A DNA stretch of 41,015 nt from Shackletoniella antarctica (GTDB lineage: Bacteria; Cyanobacteriota; Cyanobacteriia; Phormidesmidales; Phormidesmidaceae). Below the pieces are notes generated by a model. That model saw only the letters and a list, made by a program, of their open reading frames with translations. It was not told the DNA's origin and made no database searches. The position numbers were made by a program, and so were the translations under genes. This document shows, one piece after another, positions 1 to 8,130 of the stretch (the stretch's first letter is position 1; each line of letters begins with the position of its first letter). The DNA lies in contig QBMN01000016.1 in NCBI GenBank assembly GCA_003241845.1, positions 1 to 41,015 of the forward strand, read 5' to 3'.

Positions 1-177
1 ACTATTCCGCTGCGCTCCATAGCGGCGGGTGAGCTCAATCGTTATGAGAAAATGCATTTTGCCAATAATTTGATAAACAATGCTTCCTGAGCCAACCAGT
101 AATTAATTGAGATTATTTATTGGATAACTTTATTCAGCGGTGCATCATCGCGCGGCGTGACACACCCTACTTTTTGC
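1..177. other. Left-edge intergenic stretch, no gene seen
   Basis: This AT-richer stretch lies downstream of the leftward Uma2 gene. I see no convincing reading frame, RNA gene or T-tailed hairpin in it. Confidence 0.5.
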
Positions 178-801
178 CTAGCCAAACACCTGGTCTACGG
201 TCAGCGACAACCCCGGAAACGTGGGGGAAACGATGGGCTGGCTGCCTCGAAACTGCTGTAGCTCAAACTCCCCATCTACCAGGTGGCAAAGAGTAAAGGT
301 GGGTTGCTTCGGCGAACCAACATAGCGCCGACCACCTAGCCCCAGGTAATCTACAATCCAGTATTCCTGAATGCCGAAGGCTTCATAGTCAGCCAGCTTG
401 AGCAGATAGTCGTCTCGCCAGTTAGTAGACACGACCTCCACCACCAGTTTGATCGACTGGCCCTTGGTAATCACCGATTCTCCCTCCCATCGGGGTTCGT
501 CGGCGATCGCCAGTTCATCTAAAACGACAATATCTGGCTCATAGCCCACGTCGTTCGAGAGTTTAGTCACACAGTCTTTCGGAATGAAATAGGGGGGAAT
601 GAAATGGGGCTGGCTAGCGCTGCGATTGGCTGCACCCAGCTCAAAGGCCAAATTGCCTGCCAGCTTAGAGTGCTTTCCCCTTGGTTTGGGCATCTCGACC
701 ACCATCCCCCGCCGCAGTTCGTAGCGATACTCCGAATTCTCTGGATACCACTCCACGAATTCGTCAAAGGTAATGGGGGCTTTGTCCAGTACGGCAATCA
801 T
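178..801 (-). CDS. Uma2 family (DUF820) endonuclease-like protein
   Basis: A 207-residue protein of the Uma2/DUF820 family, which has a PD-(D/E)XK nuclease-like fold and is greatly expanded in cyanobacteria. The family core is visible: Pro-Asp near residues 89-90, the Val-Glu-Val-Val-Ser strand with Glu122, Lys135, and the Gly-x-x-Glu-Tyr-Trp-x-Val-Asp segment near 144-151. Length is normal for the family. It lies 32 bp downstream of the RemA-like gene on the same strand and may be read through from it. Family membership is clear; the biological substrate of Uma2 proteins is not known and I do not infer one. A paralogue lies at 12882-13472. Confidence 0.9.
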   Translation of the reverse strand: MIAVLDKAPITFDEFVEWYPENSEYRYELRRGMVVEMPKPRGKHSKLAGNLAFELGAANRSASQPHFIPPYFIPKDCVTKLSNDVGYEPDIVVLDELAIADEPRWEGESVITKGQSIKLVVEVVSTNWRDDYLLKLADYEAFGIQEYWIVDYLGLGGRRYVGSPKQPTFTLCHLVDGEFELQQFRGSQPIVSPTFPGLSLTVDQVFG

Positions 802-833
802 GGGGCTTTTGTTTAATTTATCGAAGCTACTAC

Positions 834-1097
834 CTACCCCTTCGCGTCGCCATCCTTGCCGCTGACAAAGCGATGGGCTACGGTTTCAGGCTGAATAGCT
901 GAGAGAATAGTGTGACCCGAGTCGGTGATGATCACAGCGCGGGTGCGGCGACCGTAGGTGGCGTCGACCAGCTGCCCGCGCTCGCGGGCGTCGGAGATAA
1001 TGCGCTTAATGGGGGCAGACTCGGGGCTAACAATGGCAATCACCCGATTGGCCGATACGATGTTGCCAAAGCCGATGTTGATGAGCTTGATGTCCAT
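834..1097 (-). CDS. remA: RemA-like DUF370 regulator
   Basis: An 87-residue protein matching the extracellular matrix regulator RemA / DUF370 family along its whole length. It begins with [12 protein letters not shown] and carries the conserved Pro-x-Ser-Ala-Pro-Ile-Lys-Arg segment and the Arg-Arg-Thr-Arg-Ala-Val basic patch. In Bacillus RemA is a DNA-binding activator of biofilm matrix genes; in cyanobacteria the family is conserved but its role is not settled. The gene often neighbours guanylate kinase elsewhere; here a Uma2 gene follows and no gmk lies in the window. The start is the ATG at 1097. Confidence 0.92.
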   Translation of the reverse strand: MDIKLINIGFGNIVSANRVIAIVSPESAPIKRIISDARERGQLVDATYGRRTRAVIITDSGHTILSAIQPETVAHRFVSGKDGDAKG

Positions 1098-1458
1098 AAT
1101 ATAGGTAGGGAGCGATAACGGGAGGTTCTGGTAGTGACGCCAGGGCTGCCCCTAACTGGCCAGAAAACCCAAGGCTTTTTTGGCACAATACTCTGTCTTT
1201 GAGCTTAGATCAGGCTTAATTGTCATGTTAACGAATCTATCTGGCTCTGAGGGTTGATATCCGGCAAAACTTCAGTTTTCTGGCGTTTTCGTTCACTGGG
1301 CTACATCTTGCGGCCTCAAGAACTCCCCAGCGATAGTTTTTAGCGCTTCAACCGCTTTAGCGCTAGCTCCACCCCAAAAGACCCCAAAAAAAAGGCCCCA
1401 TAAAAAAAGCAGGGGGTCTGCACCGCTGAGTTTGATATCTTTGTCTGGAGAATTGCCC
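1098..1458. other. Divergent intergenic region between remA and rqcH
   Basis: About 360 bp separating two divergent genes, so it should hold both promoters; I cannot place either with confidence. It contains A/T homopolymer runs near 1385-1408. On the minus strand the interval 1293-1458 is open and would encode a hydrophobic stretch followed by an amphipathic tail, but it lacks a good start codon and is treated as a finding, not a gene. Confidence 0.4.
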
Positions 1459-3234
1459 GTGCAGCCGGTCGACTTTACTACCCTGATGGCCCTGTGCCAG
1501 AGCCTTGAGGCCGACTGGGTGCCTGCCCGGTGCGAAACCGTGGTGCAGAGCGACACCACCACCCTGGCACTGGGGCTAAGAACCCTAGATCGACGCGGCT
1601 GGCTGACGATTTCTTGGCACCCCCAGGCGGCACGGCTGCACCTGGGCGATGCCCCCCCCAAGGGGCAAGACACCTTTACCTTTAGCCAGCAGATCAAGCA
1701 CCAGATCAACCAGCTGGCGCTGGTGGCGATCGCCCCCGTGGCCCCCTGGGAGCGGGCCATCGACCTTCAGTTTGGCCCCCGCCCCGGCGACCCGCCCCAG
1801 TGGCACCTCTACGTCGAGGTCATGGGCAAGTACAGCAACGTGATTTTGGCCAACGCCCAAAACCAGATCGTCACCGCCGCCCACCAGGTCAGCGATCAGC
1901 AGTCGCGGGTGCGGCCCATCCAGACCGGCGACCCCTACGTGCTGCCTCCGGCGATGCTGAATACGCTGCCGAGCCTAACGGAATCTCAAGCGTCCTGGCA
2001 GGAGCGGGTGACCTTGGTGCCGACCACGCTCAAAAAAATGCTGATGCAGAGCTACGGGGGGCTGAGCTCGTCGCTGGTGCGATCGCTCCTCTCCTCTGCC
2101 CATCTAGCCCCCGACCAACCCGCCGACACCATCACCCAGGCCGACTGGGATCGCCTGTTTGGGGTCTGGCAGCGCTGGCTAACCTGTCTAGAAAAGCGGG
2201 ATTTTTATCCCGGCTGGGCCGAGGGGGGCTACACCGTGCTCGACTGGGAGGGGGCGGCTCCGGTGGCGGATGTCCATGGGCTGCTCAACCAGTACTATGG
2301 CCGCGAGATCGCCCTGCAGCAGTTTGAGCGTCTCAAAAACCAGATTCAGCAGCGGCTCAAGGGCGTACTCGACAAGCTGCGGCTCAAGGCCAGCACCTTT
2401 GAGCAGCGCCTTGACCAGTCGGCCCAGGCCGACCAGCACCGCCAGCGGGCCGATTTGCTCATGGCCTACAGCCATCAGTGGCAGCCGGGCATGACCCAAA
2501 TGACCGTGGATGACTTTGAAACTGGCGCACCGATGGCGATCGCCATCGACCCCGACAAAACCGCCATTCAGCAGGCCCAGCGCCTCTACAAACAGCACCA
2601 AAAGCTGAAGCGCGCCAAAGCTGCCGTTTCTCCGCTGCTGGCGGCGGTGCAGGCCGAGCTGGCCTATCTAGAGCAGGTGGAAGCGGCCCTGACCCAAACC
2701 CAAACCTACGAGGAACCGGCGGATCTAGAAGCCCTGATCGACATTCGCCACGAGCTGATTCAGCAGGGCTATATGGCGACCCCCGACCATCGGCCCAGCG
2801 ATCGCAAAGCCAGCGATCGCAAAGCCAGCGACCGCCACCCCAGCGACGAGGGCTTTCGCCAGCGGCGCACCCCCGACGGTCTGCCGGTGCTGGTGGGCCG
2901 CAACAACCGCCAAAACGATCTGCTGATTTCGACGGTGGCCACCGACTACGACCTCTGGTTTCACACCCAAGAAATCCCTGGCAGTCACGTGCTGCTGCGG
3001 CTAGGGGCGGGGGATGTGGCGAGCGATCGCGATCTGGCCTACGTCGCCGATCTGGCGGCCTACTACAGCCGCGCCCGCCAGTCTGACCAGGTGCCCGTGA
3101 TCTACACCCAGCCGCGCCACGTCTACAAGCCCAAGGGCGCCCGCCCCGGCATGGTGATTTACAAGCAGGAGACGGTGATCTGGGGCCAGCCGCGCCGGGT
3201 AGAGCCGCAGCAGGTCGCTAGAGCAGATCGCTAA
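1459..3234 (+). CDS. rqcH: NFACT/RqcH-type ribosome quality-control protein
   Basis: A 591-residue NFACT (fibronectin-binding A-like) protein, the bacterial homologue of Rqc2. Such proteins bind obstructed 50S subunits and recruit Ala-tRNA to add C-terminal alanine tails to stalled chains. The order is NFACT-N at the N-terminus (Asp-Phe-Thr-Thr-Leu start, then Glu-Val-Met-Gly-Lys-Tyr-Ser-Asn near residue 120), a coiled-coil middle, and an NFACT-R domain after about residue 465 (Gly-Arg-Asn-Asn-Arg-Gln-Asn-Asp, Trp-Phe-His). I chose GTG at 1459: it gives the usual start Gln-Pro-Val-Asp-Phe-Thr-Thr and has GGAG eight bases upstream. In-frame TTG codons at 1432, 1441 and 1453 are alternatives. 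A HIP1-based tandem repeat sits in the linker near residue 446. Ribosome rescue is inferred from family knowledge. Confidence 0.88.
   Translation: MQPVDFTTLMALCQSLEADWVPARCETVVQSDTTTLALGLRTLDRRGWLTISWHPQAARLHLGDAPPKGQDTFTFSQQIKHQINQLALVAIAPVAPWERAIDLQFGPRPGDPPQWHLYVEVMGKYSNVILANAQNQIVTAAHQVSDQQSRVRPIQTGDPYVLPPAMLNTLPSLTESQASWQERVTLVPTTLKKMLMQSYGGLSSSLVRSLLSSAHLAPDQPADTITQADWDRLFGVWQRWLTCLEKRDFYPGWAEGGYTVLDWEGAAPVADVHGLLNQYYGREIALQQFERLKNQIQQRLKGVLDKLRLKASTFEQRLDQSAQADQHRQRADLLMAYSHQWQPGMTQMTVDDFETGAPMAIAIDPDKTAIQQAQRLYKQHQKLKRAKAAVSPLLAAVQAELAYLEQVEAALTQTQTYEEPADLEALIDIRHELIQQGYMATPDHRPSDRKASDRKASDRHPSDEGFRQRRTPDGLPVLVGRNNRQNDLLISTVATDYDLWFHTQEIPGSHVLLRLGAGDVASDRDLAYVADLAAYYSRARQSDQVPVIYTQPRHVYKPKGARPGMVIYKQETVIWGQPRRVEPQQVARADR
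2797..2841 (+). repeat. 15-bp HIP1-bearing tandem repeat inside rqcH
   Basis: Two identical 15-bp units (AGCGATCGCAAAGCC) at 2797-2811 and 2812-2826 are followed by a diverged third at 2827-2841. Each unit carries a HIP1 octamer or its degraded form, and together they encode a charged Ser-Asp-Arg-Lys-Ala linker ahead of NFACT-R. Confidence 0.9.
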
Positions 3235-3545
3235 AGACGCAGAGCTGACACAGGTCTAGGCATGCTGCCAGCCGTAGGCAAGCTGAGAACTCCGCAAAAA
3301 TACTGAGTACATTTGCTCATCAGCTTAAGTTATGGAATCAACACACAACCAGCAGGCATTGTGTTAAAGAAAATTTGTACTTGTTGTTACAATGAACAAC
3401 GGAGGAGATGAGAGCCCTCCAGGAAAAGAGTATCAGAGCCCAGCGCTGACATGAGCGCAAAGTTTTTGGTGGTTTCTTCCAGATTGAGAGAACAACGTAG
3501 ATATTAGTATTACCTAATCGGCTGCCTTTGGGGGGTCGATTTTTT
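3235..3545. other. Convergent intergenic region
   Basis: About 310 bp between the converging rqcH and S15 hydrolase genes. A minus-strand open frame of 92 codons (3338-3616) overlaps the hydrolase 3' end but has cysteine/tryptophan-rich shadow composition and no recognisable domain. I see no clear terminator hairpin. Confidence 0.4.
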
Positions 3546-5267
3546 TTATTCTTTACCTTTGCGATCGCCCGCCAGGGGCAGACTGATGGACGAAGGGTAC
3601 AAAGCCCCGTGGGCAAGGGATATGGTGATAATTCTGTGGTCGATTTGAGGGCATTCCCCCGGCCCCGCTCCGGTGCCGCTGTTCACCGCGTAGGCCGGAA
3701 AGCAGGCCGCCGCCACGCTCAGCCGCAGCCGCCCACCGAGGGCCAGCTGGCAGGCGGTGGGCTGTAGGGCCAGGGCGATCGGCTGGGGCTGAGCGTCAGG
3801 GGTAGCGGGATGATCGACGCGGCATTGCCCTTGGGTGAGGTTCAGCACCCGGCCATCGCCATGTACCTCTGAGAGCACCACGCTGAGGTCAAAGCTGGGG
3901 GCATCAGCCCGGCAGTAGAGGGTGACGGTGGGGGTGCCCACCAGGGTTAAGGCCTCGGGCAGCGCAGCGGTGCTGTAGGTCAGCACGTCAGTGCGGCAGT
4001 CGATCGCAGCCCGGTCAAAGGGGCCAGGGGGCAGCCCGCAGTGGCCCCCGAGGGAGGGCACGGGCCTCCAGGGGTCGTGCACCATCACGTCGGGGCAGAA
4101 CGCAGTGCCTGCCTGGGGCTGCGGTATCTCGGCGCTGAGCAGACCGTCATCCTGCCGCATCCCGGCCAGGCCGGTGCTGCTGAGATAGAACGCTTGACCT
4201 GGGGCGGTGGGCCAGCGATCGCACCCCCGCCACTGGTTTAGCCCCATCACAAAGAGCTGGATCGGGGCCTGGGCTGGCTCAAGCGCCGAGGGGGCACCCT
4301 TTAGCAACTGGTCAAACCAGCGAATTTGCAGCCGATCAATGGGGCTGTCGGCCTCGGGGCCAAAGTCTACTGCCCCCACCCGGCGGCCCCAGGGCAGGTG
4401 CCCCCAGGGGCCAATCCACAGGGCTTGGGGCGCGCGACTTTGGGCAACCATCTGCTGATAAAGCCGCAGATCGCCGCGCAGGTAGGGGTCATACCAGCCG
4501 CCGATGTGCAGCATGGGTAGATCTACACCCCTCAAATCTGGCTGCAAGGCCTGCCAGTAATCGTCGGGCCGGGGGTGATCCAGCCACTGGTGAAAGAACG
4601 AATCGGGAGCACAGGTCTTGAGCACCTGGGGGCAAGCCGGAACGGCATCCGCTAGGGGTAGGGCGTGGGCGGCCTGGCGCAGGGCTTGGTAGGCCACCTG
4701 ATCGGCCTTCAGGCGGGCAGTTTCGGCGGCGAGCTGGAGCGCCCAGCCCAGCCCAACTTGCAGGGGCAGGGCACCGTTTTCGTAGGCCCAGTCGGCGTAG
4801 AGGTCGTAGCCCACCATAGCGGGGGCGATCGCCCTTAGGCCCGGCGGTTTTTTAGCCGCCGCATACAGCTGGGTCATGCCCTGGTAAGAGAACCCATACA
4901 TGCCCACCGCACCGCTGCTCTGGGGTAGCCCCGCCGCCCACTGCACCGTGGCATAGCCGTCGTCGGCCTCGTGGCGAAACAGGTCAAACTCGCCGCCAGA
5001 GGTGCCCCGCCCCCGCACGTCTTGAATCACCACAATGTAGCCGTGGCTGGCGTACCAGGTGGGGTGGGCATAGACCACGGTGGAGGCGATCGCCCGTCCG
5101 TAGGGCTGCCGCATCAGCAGCACCGGAAACGGCCCCTCCCCGATGGGATAGTACACATCGGCATCGAGTCGAATACTGGTCTCAGTGGCAGAGACGCTAG
5201 GAACCGCCAGGCTGAGGGTCTGCTTGGGGGCGACGGCATAGGGGCCAGGGGAATGGTTCACAGGCAA
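3546..5267 (-). CDS. CocE/NonD (S15-type) alpha/beta hydrolase
   Basis: About 573 residues, of the CocE/NonD or X-Pro dipeptidyl-peptidase S15 family. The N-terminal hydrolase domain shows Arg-x-Pro-Tyr-Gly near 53-57, the Gln-Asp-Val-Arg-Gly-Arg-Gly-Ser/Thr signature near 82-89, and the nucleophile elbow Gly-Phe-Ser-Tyr-Gln-Gly with Ser127. The C-terminal third is the beta-rich jelly-roll domain typical of the family (Pro-Thr-Val-Thr-Leu-Tyr). Members cleave esters, amides or X-Pro peptides; the substrate cannot be read from sequence. The longest frame begins with TTG at 5267; a GTG two codons in (5261) is an equally plausible start, and neither has a good ribosome-binding site. It stands alone, with a palindromic repeat in the 5' flank. 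Confidence 0.85.
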   Translation of the reverse strand: MPVNHSPGPYAVAPKQTLSLAVPSVSATETSIRLDADVYYPIGEGPFPVLLMRQPYGRAIASTVVYAHPTWYASHGYIVVIQDVRGRGTSGGEFDLFRHEADDGYATVQWAAGLPQSSGAVGMYGFSYQGMTQLYAAAKKPPGLRAIAPAMVGYDLYADWAYENGALPLQVGLGWALQLAAETARLKADQVAYQALRQAAHALPLADAVPACPQVLKTCAPDSFFHQWLDHPRPDDYWQALQPDLRGVDLPMLHIGGWYDPYLRGDLRLYQQMVAQSRAPQALWIGPWGHLPWGRRVGAVDFGPEADSPIDRLQIRWFDQLLKGAPSALEPAQAPIQLFVMGLNQWRGCDRWPTAPGQAFYLSSTGLAGMRQDDGLLSAEIPQPQAGTAFCPDVMVHDPWRPVPSLGGHCGLPPGPFDRAAIDCRTDVLTYSTAALPEALTLVGTPTVTLYCRADAPSFDLSVVLSEVHGDGRVLNLTQGQCRVDHPATPDAQPQPIALALQPTACQLALGGRLRLSVAAACFPAYAVNSGTGAGPGECPQIDHRIITISLAHGALYPSSISLPLAGDRKGKE

Positions 5268-5486
5268 GGATTTTACCGCTTGGGGTCAGGGTAAACGGCC
5301 TTGACTTGGCAATGGTGGGCCTGGCCCACTCAGCCCTGCCAAGGTGAGGCAAATTTATACTGAATCCTGCTTGTTCACCCCCGATTCAACCGGGCGAATA
5401 CCATAGAGCCTCTGGCTCGGCTGCGCCAACGCCCCTACGGTTTGGCCTTTTGGGAATCGGGGTTATGCGATTCGGATTTGGTATTA

Positions 5487-5642
5487 GGGGCGATCCCTTT
5501 CAATTGGCCGCTGAGCCCAGGACTAGAAGTCCAAGGCTCAAAGCAGAAATCCTCTGAAGAGGATTGGCAGCCGAACTCCCCAGTCTGCTTCAGCAGACTT
5601 CCGCTATGAGCCAGGGAGTTCACTCCCTGGTGGTTGTGGCTG
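5487..5642 (+). repeat. Four-hairpin dispersed repeat, copy A
   Basis: Intergenic element of about 156 bp between the cupin gene and the S15 hydrolase gene. It holds four consecutive hairpins: GGACT/AGTCC; ATCCTC-TGAA-GAGGAT; GTCTGC-TTCA-GCAGAC; and CCAGGGAG-TTCA-CTCCCTGG (5611-5630). Nearly the same string occurs at 7882-8031 and, on the other strand and interrupted, at 35018-35286. There is no coding potential. It may be a MITE/REP-like element or a structured RNA. Confidence 0.85.
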
Positions 5643-5684
5643 GAGTCTTGGGTCTCACCCACCCATCTACCCATCCCCCCCGCC

Positions 5685-6182
5685 TCAAGCCAAGGCCACC
5701 GAACGAGGGTCATCGTACCGCCCCAGCACCGCCAAATCTTCGTCGTCTAGCTCCACCGGAGTGCCGCTGCGAATCAGCTCGGCAAAATCTTCGTTGGGCA
5801 CCATGATGCACAGGGTATAGAGCCGCGTTGGGCCAGTATTCTCAACCACGTGGACGCCGTTGGGGGGCACTAAAATGCTGTCTCCAGCGCGAATGGCTAC
5901 GGTTTTGCCGTCGCAGGTGGCCAGCCCTTCACCCTTGAGCACAAAAAACATTTCGACGGCGACCTGGTGGCGGTTGGGGGGCGTTTTGCCGCCGACATCA
6001 AAGATTTCGACGCAGTAGGTCAGCGACATGTTGGCAACGGTGGGGCCAAACACCAGGGCCAGGCGGTTGCTGTCGCCGGGGCTAATGCGGAAGGCCTGGT
6101 AGTCTTTGGGCGACTTATAAACCGCGACAACGCAGCTGGTGGGCAGCGGATAGGTGGTCGTATCCATAACCAAAGTATCCAT
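5685..6182 (-). CDS. Cupin-domain protein
   Basis: A 165-residue single-domain cupin. Motif 1 is seen as Pro-Pro-Asn-Arg-His-Gln-x-Ala-Val-Glu-Met-Phe-Phe-Val-Leu-Lys-Gly-Glu-Gly, and motif 2 as Pro-Pro-Asn-Gly-Val-His-Val-Val-Glu-Asn-Thr-Gly. The metal-binding histidine and glutamate positions appear largely kept. Cupins of this size include dioxygenases, isomerases and small-molecule-binding proteins, so only the fold is called. Two in-frame ATGs (6182 and 6167) lie in a duplicated ATGGATA string, leaving the start uncertain by five codons. No co-directional partner lies close by; the repeat copy A is downstream. Confidence 0.85.
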   Translation of the reverse strand: MDTLVMDTTTYPLPTSCVVAVYKSPKDYQAFRISPGDSNRLALVFGPTVANMSLTYCVEIFDVGGKTPPNRHQVAVEMFFVLKGEGLATCDGKTVAIRAGDSILVPPNGVHVVENTGPTRLYTLCIMVPNEDFAELIRSGTPVELDDEDLAVLGRYDDPRSVALA

Positions 6183-6599
6183 AAGCAGGTCAACCGGGTT
6201 CTCAGGGCTAGATGTCAGGAATTGACGGGGGCTGGCTTAATGTATGGCTAGCCTGGCCAGTTTGACTATGCATAACAGACTGCCACGGAGATCACAGTAG
6301 CTCACTGCACCTTTCATAAAAAGTTGGCTAGTTTGCCGTTGAGCCTGCTGTGAGCTTTTTGGGGGTGGGGGCAAGCTGCATATATCCCTGCCAGCAGACG
6401 CCCCCGGTTAAATCGCGTAGGATCGTGATGAATCTCTCTCGGGGGGGTGGTTTAGGGTTAGGCTAAACCTGAATATGAAATTTTTTGACTACACTGGGGC
6501 TGAACTAGTTACGTTCGTAAACACAGTGCAATCTTAGTCATCTATCCCCAGGCTCTATCTCTCGCCGTTAACGATTAATTCCTCGATCCAAAGCGCAGC
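6183..6599. other. Divergent intergenic region upstream of REC-PP2C gene
   Basis: About 417 bp between divergent genes. It has a GC-rich left part and AT-rich right part, and a perfect 7-bp hairpin GGTTTAG/CTAAACC at 6449-6469 followed at a distance by an A3T6 run. I see no gene in it; promoters for both neighbours should lie here but were not pinned down. Confidence 0.4.
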
Positions 6600-7733
6600 A
6601 TGATCGACATCCTCATCATTGAGCACGATGCCGCCACGGAGCAGTTTCTGGTCAGCGTTCTGAAGCAGCAGGGCTACAGTATGACCGTCGCCCGCAGCGG
6701 GGCCGAGGGGCTGGCAATGGCTGAAAAGCTGCTGCCGGGGGTGATCATTTGCGACTGGAATATTCCGGGCGCTGTCAATGGGTTGGCCATTTGCCACATG
6801 CTGAAGCATCATCCGGTGCTGTCGATTTCGTCACTGCTGCTGCTGACCGCCCGCTACAGCACCGCCGACCGGGTGAAGGGTCTAGAGATGGGGGCCGACG
6901 ACCTACTCTCAAAGCCGGTGGATATCAACGAGCTGAACGCGCGGGTGCGGGCAGGGCTGCGTATCTACCAGCTAACCCAAGACCTGCGCCAGCAAAAGCA
7001 GCGCATGGAGGCCGAAATGGCCGAGGCCGAGGGCTACGTGCGATCGCTGCTGCCTAATGATCGCACTGGCAGGGTGCCGATTCAGGCGCGGTTTTTGCCG
7101 TCTCAGCAACTGGGTGGCGACTGCTACGACCACTACTGGCTTGACCCCGACTACCTGGTGATGTATCTGCTTGACGTGTCGGGCCACGGGCTGGGGTCGG
7201 CGCTGCTGTCAACCTCGGTGCTAAATGTGCTGCGATCGCAGTCGCTGCCCGACGTTAGCTTCTATCGCCCCGAGAAGGTGCTGCGGGCGCTCAACGAAAC
7301 CTTTCAGATGAGCGACCAAAACCAAAAATATTTCACCATCTGGTACGGGGTGCTCAACTGCGCCAATCGCCAACTGCTCTACGCCAGCGCGGGCCACCCC
7401 CCAGCGGTGCTGGTGTCGGTTGATGATCACCAGCAGGTCACCACCACCCGCCTGCGCACCCCCGGTATGCCCGTGGGCATGCTGCCCGACGCCAAATATC
7501 AGTGGCAGCGCTGCCAACTGCCCCCCAACAGCAACCTCTACCTGTTTAGCGACGGCCTCTACGAGGTGCTGCAAGACAACGAGCAGTACATTGGCCTCGA
7601 CGACTTTGTCGATTTGCTGGCCTTGGCCAAACGCGACCAAAGCCTTGACTATATTCTCGATGCCGTCATTCAGCGCCAGTCAGGAGATGTCGCCAGCGAC
7701 GATATGTCGCTGATGATGGTTCACCTAGATTAG
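6600..7733 (+). CDS. Response regulator with PP2C/SpoIIE-type phosphatase
   Basis: A 377-residue two-domain signalling protein. The N-terminal receiver has the phosphoacceptor Asp52 (Ile-Cys-Asp-Trp), Thr83 and Lys105 (Ser-Lys-Pro), although the usual acidic pair at the start is Glu8-His-Asp10. A short coiled linker (about 118-150) leads to a SpoIIE/RsbU-like PP2C phosphatase with Gly-Gly-Asp-Cys-Tyr-Asp, Asp-Val-Ser-Gly-His-Gly, Gly-His-Pro-Pro, Phe-Ser-Asp-Gly and Asp-Asp-Met motifs, so metal ligands look complete. Such proteins dephosphorylate STAS anti-sigma-factor antagonists when their receiver is phosphorylated. A STAS gene converges on it at 8131-8457 and is a natural candidate substrate by proximity. 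The ATG start has no obvious Shine-Dalgarno. Confidence 0.93.
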   Translation: MIDILIIEHDAATEQFLVSVLKQQGYSMTVARSGAEGLAMAEKLLPGVIICDWNIPGAVNGLAICHMLKHHPVLSISSLLLLTARYSTADRVKGLEMGADDLLSKPVDINELNARVRAGLRIYQLTQDLRQQKQRMEAEMAEAEGYVRSLLPNDRTGRVPIQARFLPSQQLGGDCYDHYWLDPDYLVMYLLDVSGHGLGSALLSTSVLNVLRSQSLPDVSFYRPEKVLRALNETFQMSDQNQKYFTIWYGVLNCANRQLLYASAGHPPAVLVSVDDHQQVTTTRLRTPGMPVGMLPDAKYQWQRCQLPPNSNLYLFSDGLYEVLQDNEQYIGLDDFVDLLALAKRDQSLDYILDAVIQRQSGDVASDDMSLMMVHLD

Positions 7734-7814
7734 GCCTGGGTATCGCAGCGGCCCGTTGAGCAATGGCTTGACCCGATACACCCTGGCAATGTTGGCGACG
7801 TATAGGAGCCAAAA

Positions 7815-8112
7815 TTTAGGATTCAAGGCTCGACCCTAAGCCTTGAACCTACCCCTGTTAAGGTGGCCCAGACCGCAGGTCGGGATCGCCAGATTGGCCG
7901 CTGAGCCTAGGACTGAAAGTCCCAGGCTCCAAGCAGAAATCCTCTGAAGAGGATTGGGGGCCGACTACCCCAGTCTGCTTTAGCAGACTTGAGCGATCAG
8001 CCAGGGAGTTCACTCCCTGGTGGTCGTAGCCGAAGACCGGCAAATCATCACCGTTCTGGAGATTTTGCTGTATTCCACAGCCACCTTAACAGGGGTAGCC
8101 TTGAACCCTAAA
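7815..8112. mobile_element. 298-bp inverted-repeat-bounded element enclosing hairpin repeat copy B
   Basis: The interval is bounded by terminal inverted repeats. The right arm (8080-8112, 33 bp) matches the left arm with one mismatch, except that the left arm (7815-7867) is interrupted by 20 extra bases at 7831-7850. The inner 18 bp, TACCCCTGTTAAGGTGGC at 7850-7867 and its complement at 8080-8097, match perfectly. No protein is encoded. The architecture is that of a MITE-like non-autonomous element; no transposase is in the window and target-site duplications are not obvious. Confidence 0.65.
7882..8031 (+). repeat. Four-hairpin dispersed repeat, copy B
   Basis: Second copy of the element at 5487-5642, same orientation. 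The ATCCTC-TGAA-GAGGAT and CCAGGGAG-TTCA-CTCCCTGG hairpins are identical to copy A, while the third has loop TTTA instead of TTCA. It lies between the 3' ends of two converging genes. Confidence 0.88.
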
Positions 8113-8130
8113 CCTCTCTTTTGCCGGCAT

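Noticed and set aside
1800-2327. 175-codon plus-strand frame within rqcH
   Set aside because: Same-strand out-of-frame shadow with Arg/Pro/Ala-rich content; NFACT homology lies in the other frame.
2797-2841. Tandem repeats here and at 9601, 34097 and 38644 as possible CRISPR
   Set aside because: Units are 13-15 bp and directly abutting with no spacers, and no cas gene is in the window.
3338-3616. 92-codon minus-strand frame between rqcH and the S15 hydrolase gene
   Set aside because: It overlaps the hydrolase gene's 3' end in another frame, has odd Cys/Trp-rich composition and no domain.
6449-6469. GGTTTAG/CTAAACC hairpin as a riboswitch or terminator
   Set aside because: Single short stem with no conserved core I recognise and the T-run is too far away.
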